This document shows, piece after piece, positions 51,768 to 62,336 of a DNA stretch of 64,000 bases. Position 1 is the first letter of the stretch; every line of letters starts with the position of its first letter. The notes under the pieces were generated by a model. It was not told the origin of the DNA. It ran no database searches and saw nothing but the letters and a program-made list of their open reading frames with translations. The position numbers and the translations under genes were made by a program. This DNA comes from an uncultured Fretibacterium sp. (lineage in GTDB: Bacteria; Synergistota; Synergistia; Synergistales; Aminobacteriaceae), in NCBI GenBank assembly GCA_946183145.1, contig CAMGZM010000006.1:1-64000 (forward strand), written 5' to 3'.

Positions 51768-52334
51768 TTGAATTTCTCAAACACAGTAACAATCTCAGGA
51801 CTCATTCATCACCTGAGCAAAAAGAATCATTCATATTTTCCGTTCTCAATACGCCACGAAAATTTATGGAGAGACGGAACAACGCGCAAAGATTTTCTCA
51901 GCGCAAGAGCATTCAGCAAAGACCTTCAGGAAAAACTCTCAGCCCTTGATGAGAACACGCCCGTAAAAATCACAGGCATATTGCGATCGTCAAAAGGCAG
52001 CGGAGAAATGTATCTTGATGTCAGAAGCGCGGAAATACTTCCCGAACTCGGCCAGCTCATAAACACCGTAACACTTTCGGGAGCCGTTCACGTCATCAAG
52101 GCAAAAAACGAGGGCGAAAACGCAACAGGGAAATACACGCGCTTTGCAGTGAGGCAGGAAGACCCCGAAAAGGGACGCGATTTTATCGTCGTGCGAGTCT
52201 ATGATGACGACAATAATGTGATGCGCGGGATATTGGCCGGAAAAAGCGACAATGACCCCGTAACAGTCGAGGGCACATTGAGATCATCACGGGGAAGCGG
52301 AGAAAATTACGTAAGGTGCGGAAAACTAGAATAG
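51768..52334 (+). CDS. Tandem OB-fold (SSB-like) protein
   Basis: A 188-residue protein made of two similar halves. The first starts NTVTISGLIHHL and ends TGILRSSKGSGEMYLDVRSA; the second starts NTVTLSGAVHVI and ends EGTLRSSRGSGENYVRCGKL. Each half has the five-strand OB pattern of SSB/PriB proteins, so single-stranded DNA or RNA binding is likely. It is not the canonical SSB: the acidic DDDIPF-type tail is absent. I choose TTG 51768 because SD GAGGGTGAT is about 7 nt away; an in-frame GTG at 51759 is within the SD. The RpiR gene follows after 12 nt. Confidence 0.7.
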   Translation: MNFSNTVTISGLIHHLSKKNHSYFPFSIRHENLWRDGTTRKDFLSARAFSKDLQEKLSALDENTPVKITGILRSSKGSGEMYLDVRSAEILPELGQLINTVTLSGAVHVIKAKNEGENATGKYTRFAVRQEDPEKGRDFIVVRVYDDDNNVMRGILAGKSDNDPVTVEGTLRSSRGSGENYVRCGKLE

Positions 52335-52346
52335 CGAGATGATTTT

Positions 52347-53216
52347 ATGGACATTCAGCGGCTTGAAGACAAGATACGCGGAAAACTGAACAACTTTCCG
52401 GCAAAAACAAGAAGAGTTGCGGAATATATTTTAGGCAATTCGCCGGAGATAGCTTTTCACTCAATAAGCGAGACGGCAGAAAAATTGTCAGTCTCACGCG
52501 CACAGCTGGTACGTGTTGCAAGAATGCTGGGTTTCAGCGGATATGCTGACCTGAAGAACGCTCTCAAGAAAAAACTTCTTAAGCAGGTAATACCCTCGTC
52601 AGCAGACTCAATACATGGGAATACATCTGACACCGCGCTTGAAATATGCCGGACTGAACACGCGAATATAGATGAGACTTACAGGAATTTCACGCTGAAC
52701 CGTGAGGAGATTCGCAAGTTCTGTTTGTCAGCGGCTGCTTCAGACTCTATATACTGCATGGGCTGGGGAATATCGTCAATGCCGGCTGAATGGCTTTACA
52801 CGCGCTTTGCGGAATTGGGACTCAAAAGTGTGTTGATGCGCCGGGGATCTTTGTCGCTCACTGAACAGGCACGCTCAATCGGTGAGAATGACATGCTGAT
52901 AGTGTGCGAGCTTCCCAGCTACGTGATAGAGGTAACGGAGGCGGCAGAGATTACGGCCATGCGTGGCATACGTGTAGTGTCAATAACAGACAGCCCGGCC
53001 GCGCCAGTGTGCGAACATTCGTCAATACATTTCTACGTTGCGGACAATTCGCAGCTTTTCGGGAGCAGCCTTATCGGTTCAATGTTTGCTGTTCACGTAC
53101 TGACATCAATACTCGCCAAAGAAATGGGCAGTGAGGGAAAACGCGCGCTTGAGGAACAGAAAGAAGGACTCACGGACGAGCGAATATATTATCCTTCATA
53201 CGGCCTGAGATATTGA
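52347..53216 (+). CDS. RpiR-family transcriptional regulator
   Basis: A 289-residue regulator with an N-terminal HTH_6 domain (RVAEYILGNSPEIAFHSISE through LSVSRAQLVRVARMLGFSGY, about residues 20-65) and a C-terminal SIS sugar-phosphate-sensing domain (SDSIYCMGWGISSMPAEWL, DMLIVCELPSYVIEVTEA, VVSITDSPAAPVC). Members typically control sugar catabolism; E. coli AlsR/RpiR represses the allose genes. The allose-like operon here is 35 kb away, so a link is only a suggestion. A strong terminator follows. Confidence 0.85.
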   Translation: MDIQRLEDKIRGKLNNFPAKTRRVAEYILGNSPEIAFHSISETAEKLSVSRAQLVRVARMLGFSGYADLKNALKKKLLKQVIPSSADSIHGNTSDTALEICRTEHANIDETYRNFTLNREEIRKFCLSAAASDSIYCMGWGISSMPAEWLYTRFAELGLKSVLMRRGSLSLTEQARSIGENDMLIVCELPSYVIEVTEAAEITAMRGIRVVSITDSPAAPVCEHSSIHFYVADNSQLFGSSLIGSMFAVHVLTSILAKEMGSEGKRALEEQKEGLTDERIYYPSYGLRY

Positions 53217-53228
53217 GGCAAGAAAAAA

Positions 53229-53263
53229 CCCCTCCGGCGTAAAAATCCGGGGGGGCAAATTTT
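53229..53263. terminator. Terminator between rpiR-type gene and rpoC
   Basis: CCCCTCCGG (53229-53237) pairs with CCGGGGGGG (53247-53255, one G-U), followed by CAAATTTTTTTT. The opposite side has AAAAAA, so it can also end rpoBC transcripts. Confidence 0.85.
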
Positions 53264-53271
53264 TTTTGCGG

Positions 53272-56200
53272 TTATGATACGAAAATGTCTCCGCTTTCGA
53301 TTGGTGTTACGTTTTCAGATGAGTCTTGTTTGTCCTGCCTGAAATTGTATCTCGGTCTCGGCCTGCTGTCTGACCTGTAAGCGATTTTCCTGAATGCTTC
53401 TGCTCCAGTTCCTGCCGGGATGAGATGGCCTATGATTACGTTTTCCTTGAGGCCGCTTAAAGGATCCATTTCGCCTTTTACCGCCGCGCCTGCAAGTACC
53501 TGCGCTGTCTGCTGGAATGAAGCTGCACTAAGGAAGCTGTCAGTAGCAAGAGCCGCTTTAGTGATTCCGTGAATGAACGGCCTGCACTCCGGGAACTCGC
53601 GCATTCTCTGGACGAACGTATATTCGCGTATGAGGTGAACTATTTCGGGCTTTGATGTTGATGCTCTGACCCAAATTTTTGCGGGATTTCTTGATGCGAT
53701 TTCGGCAATTGCTTCCGCTCTGAGTTCGAGTCCGCCTGTGATGTGAATTTTTCCGTCATCATCTGAGGCATGAGAGTCAGACTCTTCACCGTCAATGTCA
53801 TAATTCACGTTCTTGACGGCTGATTCTGTATCGTTCTGTGATTCTTCCGGCTCATTCATAAATTCCGCGCTGACAAAAATTTTGTTCCTGAGCTTTGATG
53901 CAAGAAGTTTCCTGAGAATGTCATCGCGTGTTATGCAGAGTACTTCCTCGCCGCTGTCAAACTCTATCTGCTGAGTTTCACCCTTTGCGAGAGCGTCAAG
54001 GTCTTCAGGAGTTGCGGTTCTGCCGGAAAATTCTCCGTCCTCGTAAATATCTTTGCCGGAAATCTCCATAGCGTCGAGTGCTTTGCGTATTCCGTCAACA
54101 ACATCAATTTCTTCAACCGCGCTCCACACAAAAATATCGCGTGCAGCCGCCTGCGTAATTTCCGGTGCGTTTACGGGAGTGATTAATGAGTCCTTTGCAG
54201 CAATGACTCTTTTGCCGTCTTTCTTGGGGATTGAGATTTCTTCTGCAAGCCATCCTTTATTGATCAGCGCGTCAAGGTTTTCACGGTGCCTGATTCTTAC
54301 GACAACGGGATCTCCTGAAGTTATCTTCTTCAAGTCTTCGCGACCGAGGTTGACATTCTTCCTGATTTTGAACTTAGGAGTCTTAATGTCGCGTACGCTT
54401 CTTGCCTGTAACATTCTCTTTCTGAATGCTGCCTTGCCGATTATGACATCAATCTCTGATCCTTCATGCGAGATCGTGAAGCCTTTGACCGTAACGCCGG
54501 GTGTCAAAACCTTGCGTATAAACTCTTCTGTTATCGGCTGGCCTATATACTCGTCAAAACTTTCATCGGGCCTGTCAAGCGAAAAAAGAATATCCCCCGC
54601 TAAATTCTCGACAGCGACTCTTATGCGCCTTTCGTTGTCATTGCGGATTTCCTGCTCAATTTTTGCTACGTCATCTTCCCAAATCATATCGCCCGCAACA
54701 AATGATGTGTCGCCTTCCTCTATGACCCGTACTTTGTTCAGGGGCGCGACTTTTCGGAGTATGACTTCTATGTGCTTGTTGTTTATGCTTACGCCCTGAG
54801 AGTGATAGACGTACTGAATCTCATCGACAAGCATTTTCTGTACTGCGTTGATTCCCTCGACTTCAAGCAGCTGCTGAGGGTCAATGCTTCCTTCAGTGAG
54901 CGGAGTGAGTTTGCTTACTTCCATTCCGACCTCTACGCCCTCTTTGATGTCCTGCCCTGAAGGTATAGCGTGAGTGATAGTTTTCTCTTCTCCGTCGTCC
55001 GTAATGCCCTCGATGATGACTTTTCGTTTTCCTTCTGTGATTATCTCTTTGATGTGGCCTTCAATCCCTGCGAGTATGCAGACTTTACGCGGCCTTCTTA
55101 CCTCAAAGAGCTGTTCAATTCTCGGAAGACCCTGCGTTATGTCTTCAGCCGAACGGACTCCGCCTGTGTGGAACGTTCTCATTGTGAGCTGTGTGCCTGG
55201 TTCGCCGATTGACTGAGCCGCGACGACTCCAACAGCCTCACCGATAGGAACGAGTTTGCGCGATGAAAGGTCATGGCCGTAACATTTCTGGCAGACTCCC
55301 TTCTTCAATGCACAAGCTAACGGGCTGCGTACCCATACTTCATTTATTCCGGCGGCCTCAATTTTGCGTGCTAATGCTTCTGTGATTATGTCGCCTGACT
55401 TAACGATGAGTTCACCGTTTGCGCTTATGTCATGAAGTGATGTGCGTCCTGCGATTCGTTCAGCGATTCCGATCATGGTTTTGCCCTCGCTGATTAACGG
55501 CTCAATTTTGATTCCCTTGTCTGTTCCGCAATCGTGCTCAGTGATGATTAAGTCCTGCGAAACGTCAACAAGCCTTCGAGTCAAGTAACCTGATTTCGCG
55601 GTACGTAAAGCGGTGTCAGCTAGTCCCTTTCTTGCGCCGTGAGTCGATATGAAGTACTCAAGCATATTCATTCCCTCGCGGAAATTCGCCGTAATCGGGT
55701 AGTCTATCGTTTTTCCTGTAGGGTCGGCCATGAGTCCGCGAATGCCCGCCATTTGTCCGAGCTGTCCTTTTGAGCCTCGCGCCCCTGAGTCAACCATCAT
55801 ACGGACGGGGTTGTCTTTGCTCATGTGAGCCTCTATGCTGTCTGCGATGTCTTTTGTTGCCTGACCCCATAATTTGCTCTTCTGGTCAAGATACTCGTCA
55901 TACGTCAGGAGTCCCATCTCGTAATTTTCTTTTGCTACGGAATCTTCTGCTTCAGTTGCGCGTGTAATCTCTGCTTTTTCGTCAGGGATTCTCACGGCCT
56001 GAACTCCGAAACTGATTCCGCTTCTTGCTGCCCAGTGATAGCCGAGCGATTTTATTTCATCAAGCATTTCAACGACTCCGGGCCTGTCTACTTTGTCGTA
56101 AGCGTCATCGAGAAGTGAGCCTATTTTCTTTTTGCCTAACTGTTCATTGACGAATCTTAGAGGAGCGGCAATTTTTGTGTTGAACATTACGCGTCCCGGA

Positions 56201-58497
56201 CTCGTCTCGAAAAATACGGCGTGATGATTTCCGCTGACTTCCTCAAAACTGTTTACGATTACAGCCTCGTTTCCGTCAGAAAATTTCCTGCGCCCTTTGG
56301 GATGGCCGAAAAGTTCGGGATTCTCTTTGAGCCAGATTCTTGCGTTTACGTGAACAGTTCCGTGTGAGATTGCCGACAAAACATCATCCATGCTCATGAA
56401 GTGCTGACCGTCTCCCTTGAGTCCCTCGCGCATGTCGGTAAGGTAGTAAACGCCTAACACTATGTCTTGCGTCGGAGTAACCACGGGTCTTCCGCTTGCG
56501 GGTGAAAGGAGGTTGTTTGCTGACAGCATGAGGAGCCTTGCTTCTGCCTGAGCCTCAATGCTTAACGGAACGTGTACGGCCATCTGGTCGCCGTCAAAAT
56601 CCGCGTTGAATGCAGTACAAACCATAGGGTGAAGCCTGATTGCTTTTCCCTCCATAAGCACGGGTTCAAATGCCTGAATGCCGAGACGGTGAAGAGTCGG
56701 TGCGCGGTTGAGCATTACGGGGTGATCTTTGATGATGTTTTCGAGAATCTCCCAGATCTCGCCGCCGCCCTTTTCGATTCGTCTCTTTGCGTTTTTGACG
56801 TTAGGAGCGAGTCCGCCTTCAACGAGCCTGCGAATCACAAACGGCTTGAAGAGTTCCAACGCCATCTGCTTAGGAAGTCCGCACTGATATATTTTGAGCT
56901 GAGGGCCTATGACAATAACAGACCGCCCGGAATAGTCTACGCGTTTTCCCAAAAGATTCTGGCGGAAACGTCCCTTTTTCCCGCGCAATAAATCCGTGAG
57001 GCTCTTCAATGGACGATTGCCAGCACCTAATACGGCTTTTCCGACTCTGCCGTTGTCGATTAGAGCGTCAACACATTCCTGTAACATTCTCTTTTCGTTG
57101 CGGATAATTATTTCGGGGGCATTGAGCTGCTGCAACTTTTTGAGCCTGTTGTTACGGTTGATGACTCTGCGGTATAAGTCGTTGAGGTCGCTTGTTGCAA
57201 ATCTTCCTCCGTCAAGCTGGACTAACGGCCGCAAATCAGGCGGGATTACGGGAAGCACGGTTAATATCATCGACTGAGGCTTTGAGTCGCTCTTCCTGAA
57301 ATCCTCCACAACCTGAAGGCGTTTGATGAGCTTTCGTTTCTTCTGGCCTGTTGTGTCTGCTATCTGCTCCCTTAAAGAGTCAGCGAGAAAATCAAGATCC
57401 AACCTGTTAATCAACGCTAATACGCCGTCCGCGCCAATTCCGGCCTGGAATTTCTTTTCACTCTCTGCGTCATATGCGCTGCAAAGTTTCTGCTGATGCT
57501 CAAAGATAACATCACCCTGTTCAAACGGTGAATTACCCTGAAGAATTACGAGGTGGCAGGGATCATCAACAACAAGATTGCACTGCTCATACTCTCTGCT
57601 TTCAGCGTTTTCGGGGAATAATTCCGGGTAAAGCTCATGTGCCTTCTTTAGCTCGCTCTCGGATAATATTTTTCCCTTTGAGATTTCCTGACCGTCAACT
57701 TGTGCCTTGAATGCTCCTGTAACTATGAACGCGTCATTGTTTCCTTTTTTGGCACGCTCTGCACTTTCGGGAGCTTTTGAGGCCGGAACAATCGCACCCG
57801 CTGAAAGCCCTAATTCTTCGCTGTCTTCTGTGAGGACAAATGCGGGTTCAGCCCTTACGCTGTCATCTCCGTATTCAGTCTTGTACTTTGAGAGCTGTTC
57901 CGCTGAAATTATGTCGCCTGTGCTTATGGGGATAACGTGAACTTCATCAAGCATATACGCTTTCTCGCACCTGAAATCGGGGTCGTAATGCTCGTGAATC
58001 TTCATCTCAGTAGCAGCTATAACAGCACCAACAGGAACTATATCCGGCCTGCTTGTAGCTGTAACTTTGTAGCCTTTCTCAGTCTTCTTGAGGGGAGCAA
58101 AGTATATTACGCGCTCAAGGTCTTTTGCACTCGTCCCAAGAAGAAGGCTTAACCTGCTGGGTATTCCGCGCAAGTACCAGATGTGAACGACGGGGACGGC
58201 CAAATCAATATGTCCCATTCTTTCACGGCGGACTCTGTTGTCTGTAACTTCTACACCGCAGTGTTCGCAGATTACGCCCTTGAACTTAGGGCCGGAACGT
58301 TTGTATTTTCCGCATTTGCACTCGTAGCTTCTTGTCGGGCCGAAAATGCGCTCGCAGAATAACCCGTCTGTTTCGGGTCTCAATGTTCGGTAATTTATTG
58401 TCTCCGGCTTGAGTACTTCACCTTTTGAGATTGCGTGTATTCTTTCAGGAGTTGCGAGTTTGATTCTTACGCCTGTTATTTCTTTTCTCTTGGCCAA
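53272..58497 (-). CDS. rpoC: RNA polymerase beta' subunit
   Basis: A 1741-residue beta' subunit, long compared with about 1200 in Bacillus and 1407 in E. coli. The N-terminal zinc ribbon has Cys 60, 62, 77 and 80 (CKCGKYKRSG, CEHCGVE). The catalytic loop is NADFDGDQMAVH and the second zinc site is DCGTDKG plus CALKKGVCQKC. About 175 extra residues lie between VIYFAPLKK (132) and FQAGIGADG (350), where Thermus carries its nonconserved domain, and another acidic insertion precedes GITKAALATDSFLSAASF. The start is TTG, 2 nt after the rpoB stop. Confidence 0.96.
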   Translation of the reverse strand: MAKRKEITGVRIKLATPERIHAISKGEVLKPETINYRTLRPETDGLFCERIFGPTRSYECKCGKYKRSGPKFKGVICEHCGVEVTDNRVRRERMGHIDLAVPVVHIWYLRGIPSRLSLLLGTSAKDLERVIYFAPLKKTEKGYKVTATSRPDIVPVGAVIAATEMKIHEHYDPDFRCEKAYMLDEVHVIPISTGDIISAEQLSKYKTEYGDDSVRAEPAFVLTEDSEELGLSAGAIVPASKAPESAERAKKGNNDAFIVTGAFKAQVDGQEISKGKILSESELKKAHELYPELFPENAESREYEQCNLVVDDPCHLVILQGNSPFEQGDVIFEHQQKLCSAYDAESEKKFQAGIGADGVLALINRLDLDFLADSLREQIADTTGQKKRKLIKRLQVVEDFRKSDSKPQSMILTVLPVIPPDLRPLVQLDGGRFATSDLNDLYRRVINRNNRLKKLQQLNAPEIIIRNEKRMLQECVDALIDNGRVGKAVLGAGNRPLKSLTDLLRGKKGRFRQNLLGKRVDYSGRSVIVIGPQLKIYQCGLPKQMALELFKPFVIRRLVEGGLAPNVKNAKRRIEKGGGEIWEILENIIKDHPVMLNRAPTLHRLGIQAFEPVLMEGKAIRLHPMVCTAFNADFDGDQMAVHVPLSIEAQAEARLLMLSANNLLSPASGRPVVTPTQDIVLGVYYLTDMREGLKGDGQHFMSMDDVLSAISHGTVHVNARIWLKENPELFGHPKGRRKFSDGNEAVIVNSFEEVSGNHHAVFFETSPGRVMFNTKIAAPLRFVNEQLGKKKIGSLLDDAYDKVDRPGVVEMLDEIKSLGYHWAARSGISFGVQAVRIPDEKAEITRATEAEDSVAKENYEMGLLTYDEYLDQKSKLWGQATKDIADSIEAHMSKDNPVRMMVDSGARGSKGQLGQMAGIRGLMADPTGKTIDYPITANFREGMNMLEYFISTHGARKGLADTALRTAKSGYLTRRLVDVSQDLIITEHDCGTDKGIKIEPLISEGKTMIGIAERIAGRTSLHDISANGELIVKSGDIITEALARKIEAAGINEVWVRSPLACALKKGVCQKCYGHDLSSRKLVPIGEAVGVVAAQSIGEPGTQLTMRTFHTGGVRSAEDITQGLPRIEQLFEVRRPRKVCILAGIEGHIKEIITEGKRKVIIEGITDDGEEKTITHAIPSGQDIKEGVEVGMEVSKLTPLTEGSIDPQQLLEVEGINAVQKMLVDEIQYVYHSQGVSINNKHIEVILRKVAPLNKVRVIEEGDTSFVAGDMIWEDDVAKIEQEIRNDNERRIRVAVENLAGDILFSLDRPDESFDEYIGQPITEEFIRKVLTPGVTVKGFTISHEGSEIDVIIGKAAFRKRMLQARSVRDIKTPKFKIRKNVNLGREDLKKITSGDPVVVRIRHRENLDALINKGWLAEEISIPKKDGKRVIAAKDSLITPVNAPEITQAAARDIFVWSAVEEIDVVDGIRKALDAMEISGKDIYEDGEFSGRTATPEDLDALAKGETQQIEFDSGEEVLCITRDDILRKLLASKLRNKIFVSAEFMNEPEESQNDTESAVKNVNYDIDGEESDSHASDDDGKIHITGGLELRAEAIAEIASRNPAKIWVRASTSKPEIVHLIREYTFVQRMREFPECRPFIHGITKAALATDSFLSAASFQQTAQVLAGAAVKGEMDPLSGLKENVIIGHLIPAGTGAEAFRKIAYRSDSRPRPRYNFRQDKQDSSENVTPIESGDIFVS

Positions 58498-58499
58498 GT

Positions 58500-61400
58500 C
58501 TAAATATCCCCCTCTCTGCTGCTTTCAGGGTCGTCAAATATCCCGGAAATATCTGCTCTCTGATTGTTGTCGTCAAGCATCATTTCTTCTGTCATGTGGG
58601 CTAAATCCTCCGCTGTAGGCTCATCGCTTCCGAAAAGGGCATCAGCAATATCTGACGGGATTTCGGTCTGCTCACTCTGCGCGGGTTCTGAGAGAATATC
58701 CGTAACGGATGATTCATCCTCCGACTGTGATTTTCCGCGCGGCTTCCTCTGCTTTCTGGGTGATGAGAAAATCTCCGGCGGCTTTCCCATGAACGCGGGT
58801 CTGTCATCGTCCTCCATCGGTATATCTCCGTGCGTGCCGTCATCAAACGTAACTTCAACATCGAGTCCGAGTCCCTGCAATTCTTTCACCAAGACTCTGA
58901 AACTCTCAGGGACTCCCGGCTTTACGAGGCTCTGCCCCTTAACGATTCGTTCATACGTTTTATCGCGCCCGCGTATGTCGTCAGATTTCACCGTAAGAAT
59001 CTCCTGCAAGACGTTAGCCGCTCCGTAACCCTCTAAAGCCCAGACCTCCATCTCTCCGAATCTCTGTCCGCCGAACTGTGCTTTTCCTCCTAAAGGCTGC
59101 TGCGTTATGAGACTGTAAGGCCCTGTAGAGCGCGCGTGAATTTTATCGTCAACAAGGTGATTCAGTTTCAGCATGTACATACAGCCGATTGTTACCTTTT
59201 TGTCCATCGGCCTGCCTGTTCTGCCGTCGCGAATCGTAATCATTCCGTCTTCTGTCAAATCGGGATATTTCTTCTCCGCAATCTTCCTCATCTCGGAAAA
59301 TATTTCGTTCTCGTTCGCACCCTCAAATACAGGTGTTGAGACATGCCAGCCATTATTGAGCGCAACGAATCCCATTATCGTCTCAAGAACCTGGCCGAGA
59401 TTCATACGGCTCGGAACGCCAAGCGGGTTTAACACGACATCAACGGGAGTCCCGTCCGGCAGATAGGGCATATCCTCAACAGGGAGAACACGACTCACGA
59501 CTCCTTTGTTGCCATGACGGCCGGCCATTTTGTCGCCGACTGTGATTTTCCTGCGCTGTGCTACGTAGACTTTCACAGAACGTATTACGCCTGATCCTAA
59601 CGCTTCGGGGCTGTTGCGCCTGTCCATCTGTTTTACTGCTACGACTTTTCCCCATGAACCGTTAGGGAGCTTCAACGAGTTATCGCGGACTTCACGAGCC
59701 TTTTCACCGAAAATTGCGCGCAACAATTTCTCTTCGGGAGTCTGGTCTGACTCTCCTTTGGGCGTAACTTTTCCGACAAGAATATCTCCTGCTGAAACTT
59801 CCGCGCCGATTCGGATTATTCCCCCGTCATCAAGATTACGCAGCATATCTTCTCCCACGTTCGGAATGTCGCGGGTAATCTCTTCTGCTCCTAACTTTGT
59901 CTCGCGGGCTTCTATCTCGTACTCTTCTATGTGGATTGATGAGAATTTATCTTCCTTCACAAGATTCTCACTCAATAATATTGCGTCCTCAAAGTTATAG
60001 CCTTCCCAAGGGACAAACGCGACGAGTACATTATGGCCGAGCGCAAGTTCTCCGTTCTCGATTGCCTGACCGTCAGCGATAATATCACCCTTCTTGACCT
60101 CTTCACCCTTACGGACTAAGGGACGCTGATGAATCAATGTAGACTGATTTGAACGCCGGAACTTTATCATGTCATAAGTACGTTCACGGCCTTTTGCGTT
60201 GCGTATCTTTATGCAGTCTGCGTCAACATATGTTACTGTTCCGTCATCCTTTGCTGTGATACATGAGCCGGAGTCGCGCGCTATTCTGCTTTCGATTCCT
60301 GTTCCGACTCTCGGTGCTTCTGGGACTAAGAGAGGGACTGCCTGACGCTGCATGTTTGAACCCATCAAAGCCCTGTTAGCGTCATCATGTTCAAGGAAGG
60401 GGATTAACGCTGTTGACGGTGAGACTATCTGACGCGGTGAAACGTCCATATAGTCAACCATATTAACGGGCATGGTAACAATTTCGTCAGCGTGCCTTGT
60501 GGGGCATGAATCGCCCGCTATCGTTACTCCGTCTGCTTCAAGCTCAGTATTTGCCATTGCGACATAGCTCTTGTCCTCGTCATCGGCTGAAAGGAGTTTT
60601 ATTTCATCGGTCAATTTTCCGTCTTTCACTACACGGCGGGGAGTCACCAAGAATCCGTGAGAGTTGAGACTCGCATATGTCGTAAGTGATGAAACGAGTC
60701 CGATATTCGGGCCTTCTGGTGTCTCTATTGGGCAGACTCTTCCGTAGTGCGTATAATGTACATCTCTTGCCTCAAATCCGGCTCTTTCACGGCTCAATCC
60801 TCCCGGCCCCAACGCTGAAAGCCTCCTGCGGTGCGTAACTTCTGCAAGGGGGTTAGTCTGATCCATGAACTGCGAGAGCTGGCCGGAACCGAAAAATTCC
60901 CTCAGACATGCCGCTATAGGACGTACGTTAATCAGTTCGCGCCCGGTTACCTCATCAAGATTCGGGATTGTCGTCATTCTCTCACGCACGATTCTTTCCA
61001 TCCTGAGAAGTCCGATTCTTACTTGATTCTGCAGCAATTCTCCGATTGAGCGGACTCGCCTGTTGCCTAAGTGGTCAATGTCATCGCTTTCTTTGTCCTC
61101 AGCCTTCATAGCAAACATTTCTTTCACGATTGCTACAACGTCCTCAAGGCTGATTAAACGCTCATCCTCTGAGATGTCCATTCCCAAACGCCTGTTCAGC
61201 TTATAGCGTCCTACACGGCCTAATGTGTAACGCCTAGGATCCTGCAATAAGCTCCTGAAATAGTCCCGTGCGTTCTCGATTCTACCAAGCTCATTGGGCT
61301 TCAGACGCTTGAAGATGTCCTTGATTGCCTCATCGGGATTCTCTGTAGTCTCACGCGAAAGAGTACGGGCTAATGCCGGTTCCATGTCGTAAACGCTGAT

Positions 61401-62219
61401 TCCCGCTCCTTCTGAGTTATCCGCGTTGTAGAGCCTCGCTATATGCTCCTCATCAAGAAGAGTCCCCCGTCCTACTATCAATACTCCCCTGTCATCATAT
61501 ACATCTTCGGCGGCCATGTACCCTTTAAGATCCGTGTTATATTCCCTGAATACTGTATCAATTCCGAGAAGCTCTATTATATGATCGTTATTCTTTGCTC
61601 CTAATGCTTTGAGAAGAAGCGTTACGGGAAGTTTCTTCCTGTTATCGATATTTGCTGTAACTAATTCTTTTTCCGACTCAGGCATCGCGAAATCAAGCCA
61701 CGCGCCACGGTCTGGAATCAATTTCGCCGAGCAGCCCTCAGCATTATGTGTGAAATATATTCCGGCTGAACGCGCAAGCTGATTTATCACTACACGCTCC
61801 GTGCCGTTGATTATGAACGTCCCCCGGTCTGTCATTACGGGGAAATCTCCGAGAAATATCTCTTTCGACTCTTTGCTTTCCTGCTTCTTTGTGTTCGTGA
61901 GACGAATTATCGCCTTTATAGGACGCGCCCACGTCATATCCTTCTGCCGTGCTTCTTCTTCCGTTATTTTGGGTTTGTCAATTGAATAGCTCAGAAACTC
62001 AAGCGCAAATGTTCCGTCATAACTTTCTATCGGGAATACTTCCTCTAATAATTCCTGAAGCCCCTGCGTTTTCCTTTCTTCCGGCAAAACATTGTCCTGA
62101 TAAAACCAATGATAAGAATCTCTCTGTACACCTATCATATCAGGCATATCAACTAAATCACGAGCGCGGCCGAAAGTGTATCTCTTCCTGGTCTTGCTGA
62201 TTGGCACAAATTCAGGCAT
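58500..62219 (-). CDS. rpoB: RNA polymerase beta subunit
   Basis: A 1239-residue beta subunit. Rifampicin-region sequence [25 protein letters not shown]-type is intact ([15 protein letters not shown]), with [27 protein letters not shown] and the C-terminal [19 protein letters not shown]. The C-terminal 100 residues are an additional acidic, Ser/Glu-rich tail. ATG 62219 with SD GGGAGG about 7 nt upstream is chosen; an in-frame start 57 nt upstream lacks one. The genes normally upstream (rplK-A-J-L) are absent; a tRNA gene is there instead. Confidence 0.97.
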   Translation of the reverse strand: MPEFVPISKTRKRYTFGRARDLVDMPDMIGVQRDSYHWFYQDNVLPEERKTQGLQELLEEVFPIESYDGTFALEFLSYSIDKPKITEEEARQKDMTWARPIKAIIRLTNTKKQESKESKEIFLGDFPVMTDRGTFIINGTERVVINQLARSAGIYFTHNAEGCSAKLIPDRGAWLDFAMPESEKELVTANIDNRKKLPVTLLLKALGAKNNDHIIELLGIDTVFREYNTDLKGYMAAEDVYDDRGVLIVGRGTLLDEEHIARLYNADNSEGAGISVYDMEPALARTLSRETTENPDEAIKDIFKRLKPNELGRIENARDYFRSLLQDPRRYTLGRVGRYKLNRRLGMDISEDERLISLEDVVAIVKEMFAMKAEDKESDDIDHLGNRRVRSIGELLQNQVRIGLLRMERIVRERMTTIPNLDEVTGRELINVRPIAACLREFFGSGQLSQFMDQTNPLAEVTHRRRLSALGPGGLSRERAGFEARDVHYTHYGRVCPIETPEGPNIGLVSSLTTYASLNSHGFLVTPRRVVKDGKLTDEIKLLSADDEDKSYVAMANTELEADGVTIAGDSCPTRHADEIVTMPVNMVDYMDVSPRQIVSPSTALIPFLEHDDANRALMGSNMQRQAVPLLVPEAPRVGTGIESRIARDSGSCITAKDDGTVTYVDADCIKIRNAKGRERTYDMIKFRRSNQSTLIHQRPLVRKGEEVKKGDIIADGQAIENGELALGHNVLVAFVPWEGYNFEDAILLSENLVKEDKFSSIHIEEYEIEARETKLGAEEITRDIPNVGEDMLRNLDDGGIIRIGAEVSAGDILVGKVTPKGESDQTPEEKLLRAIFGEKAREVRDNSLKLPNGSWGKVVAVKQMDRRNSPEALGSGVIRSVKVYVAQRRKITVGDKMAGRHGNKGVVSRVLPVEDMPYLPDGTPVDVVLNPLGVPSRMNLGQVLETIMGFVALNNGWHVSTPVFEGANENEIFSEMRKIAEKKYPDLTEDGMITIRDGRTGRPMDKKVTIGCMYMLKLNHLVDDKIHARSTGPYSLITQQPLGGKAQFGGQRFGEMEVWALEGYGAANVLQEILTVKSDDIRGRDKTYERIVKGQSLVKPGVPESFRVLVKELQGLGLDVEVTFDDGTHGDIPMEDDDRPAFMGKPPEIFSSPRKQRKPRGKSQSEDESSVTDILSEPAQSEQTEIPSDIADALFGSDEPTAEDLAHMTEEMMLDDNNQRADISGIFDDPESSREGDI

Positions 62220-62267
62220 TTTATACCTCCCCTGATGGTCTGGCTTTGCTTTTGGTGCAATGACGCA

Positions 62268-62295
62268 TGATAACAAAAGGATATAACCATGTCAA
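62268..62295 (-). promoter_or_regulatory. rpoBC promoter
   Basis: Minus strand -35 TTGACA (62295-62290), 16-nt spacer, -10 TTATCA (62273-62268). A TATAAT at 62311-62306 could be a second, upstream promoter. The tRNA gene may also read through. Confidence 0.55.
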
Positions 62296-62336
62296 GCAAA
62301 ACACGATTATACCCTCATTAACTTTCATTCTTATTA

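Noticed and set aside
12212-53263. Dispersed repeat family with CCCCC/GGGGG stems
   Set aside because: The copies at 12212, 17765, 20053, 32446 and 53229 share only G/C-stem architecture; loops differ and positions at gene ends fit intrinsic terminators.
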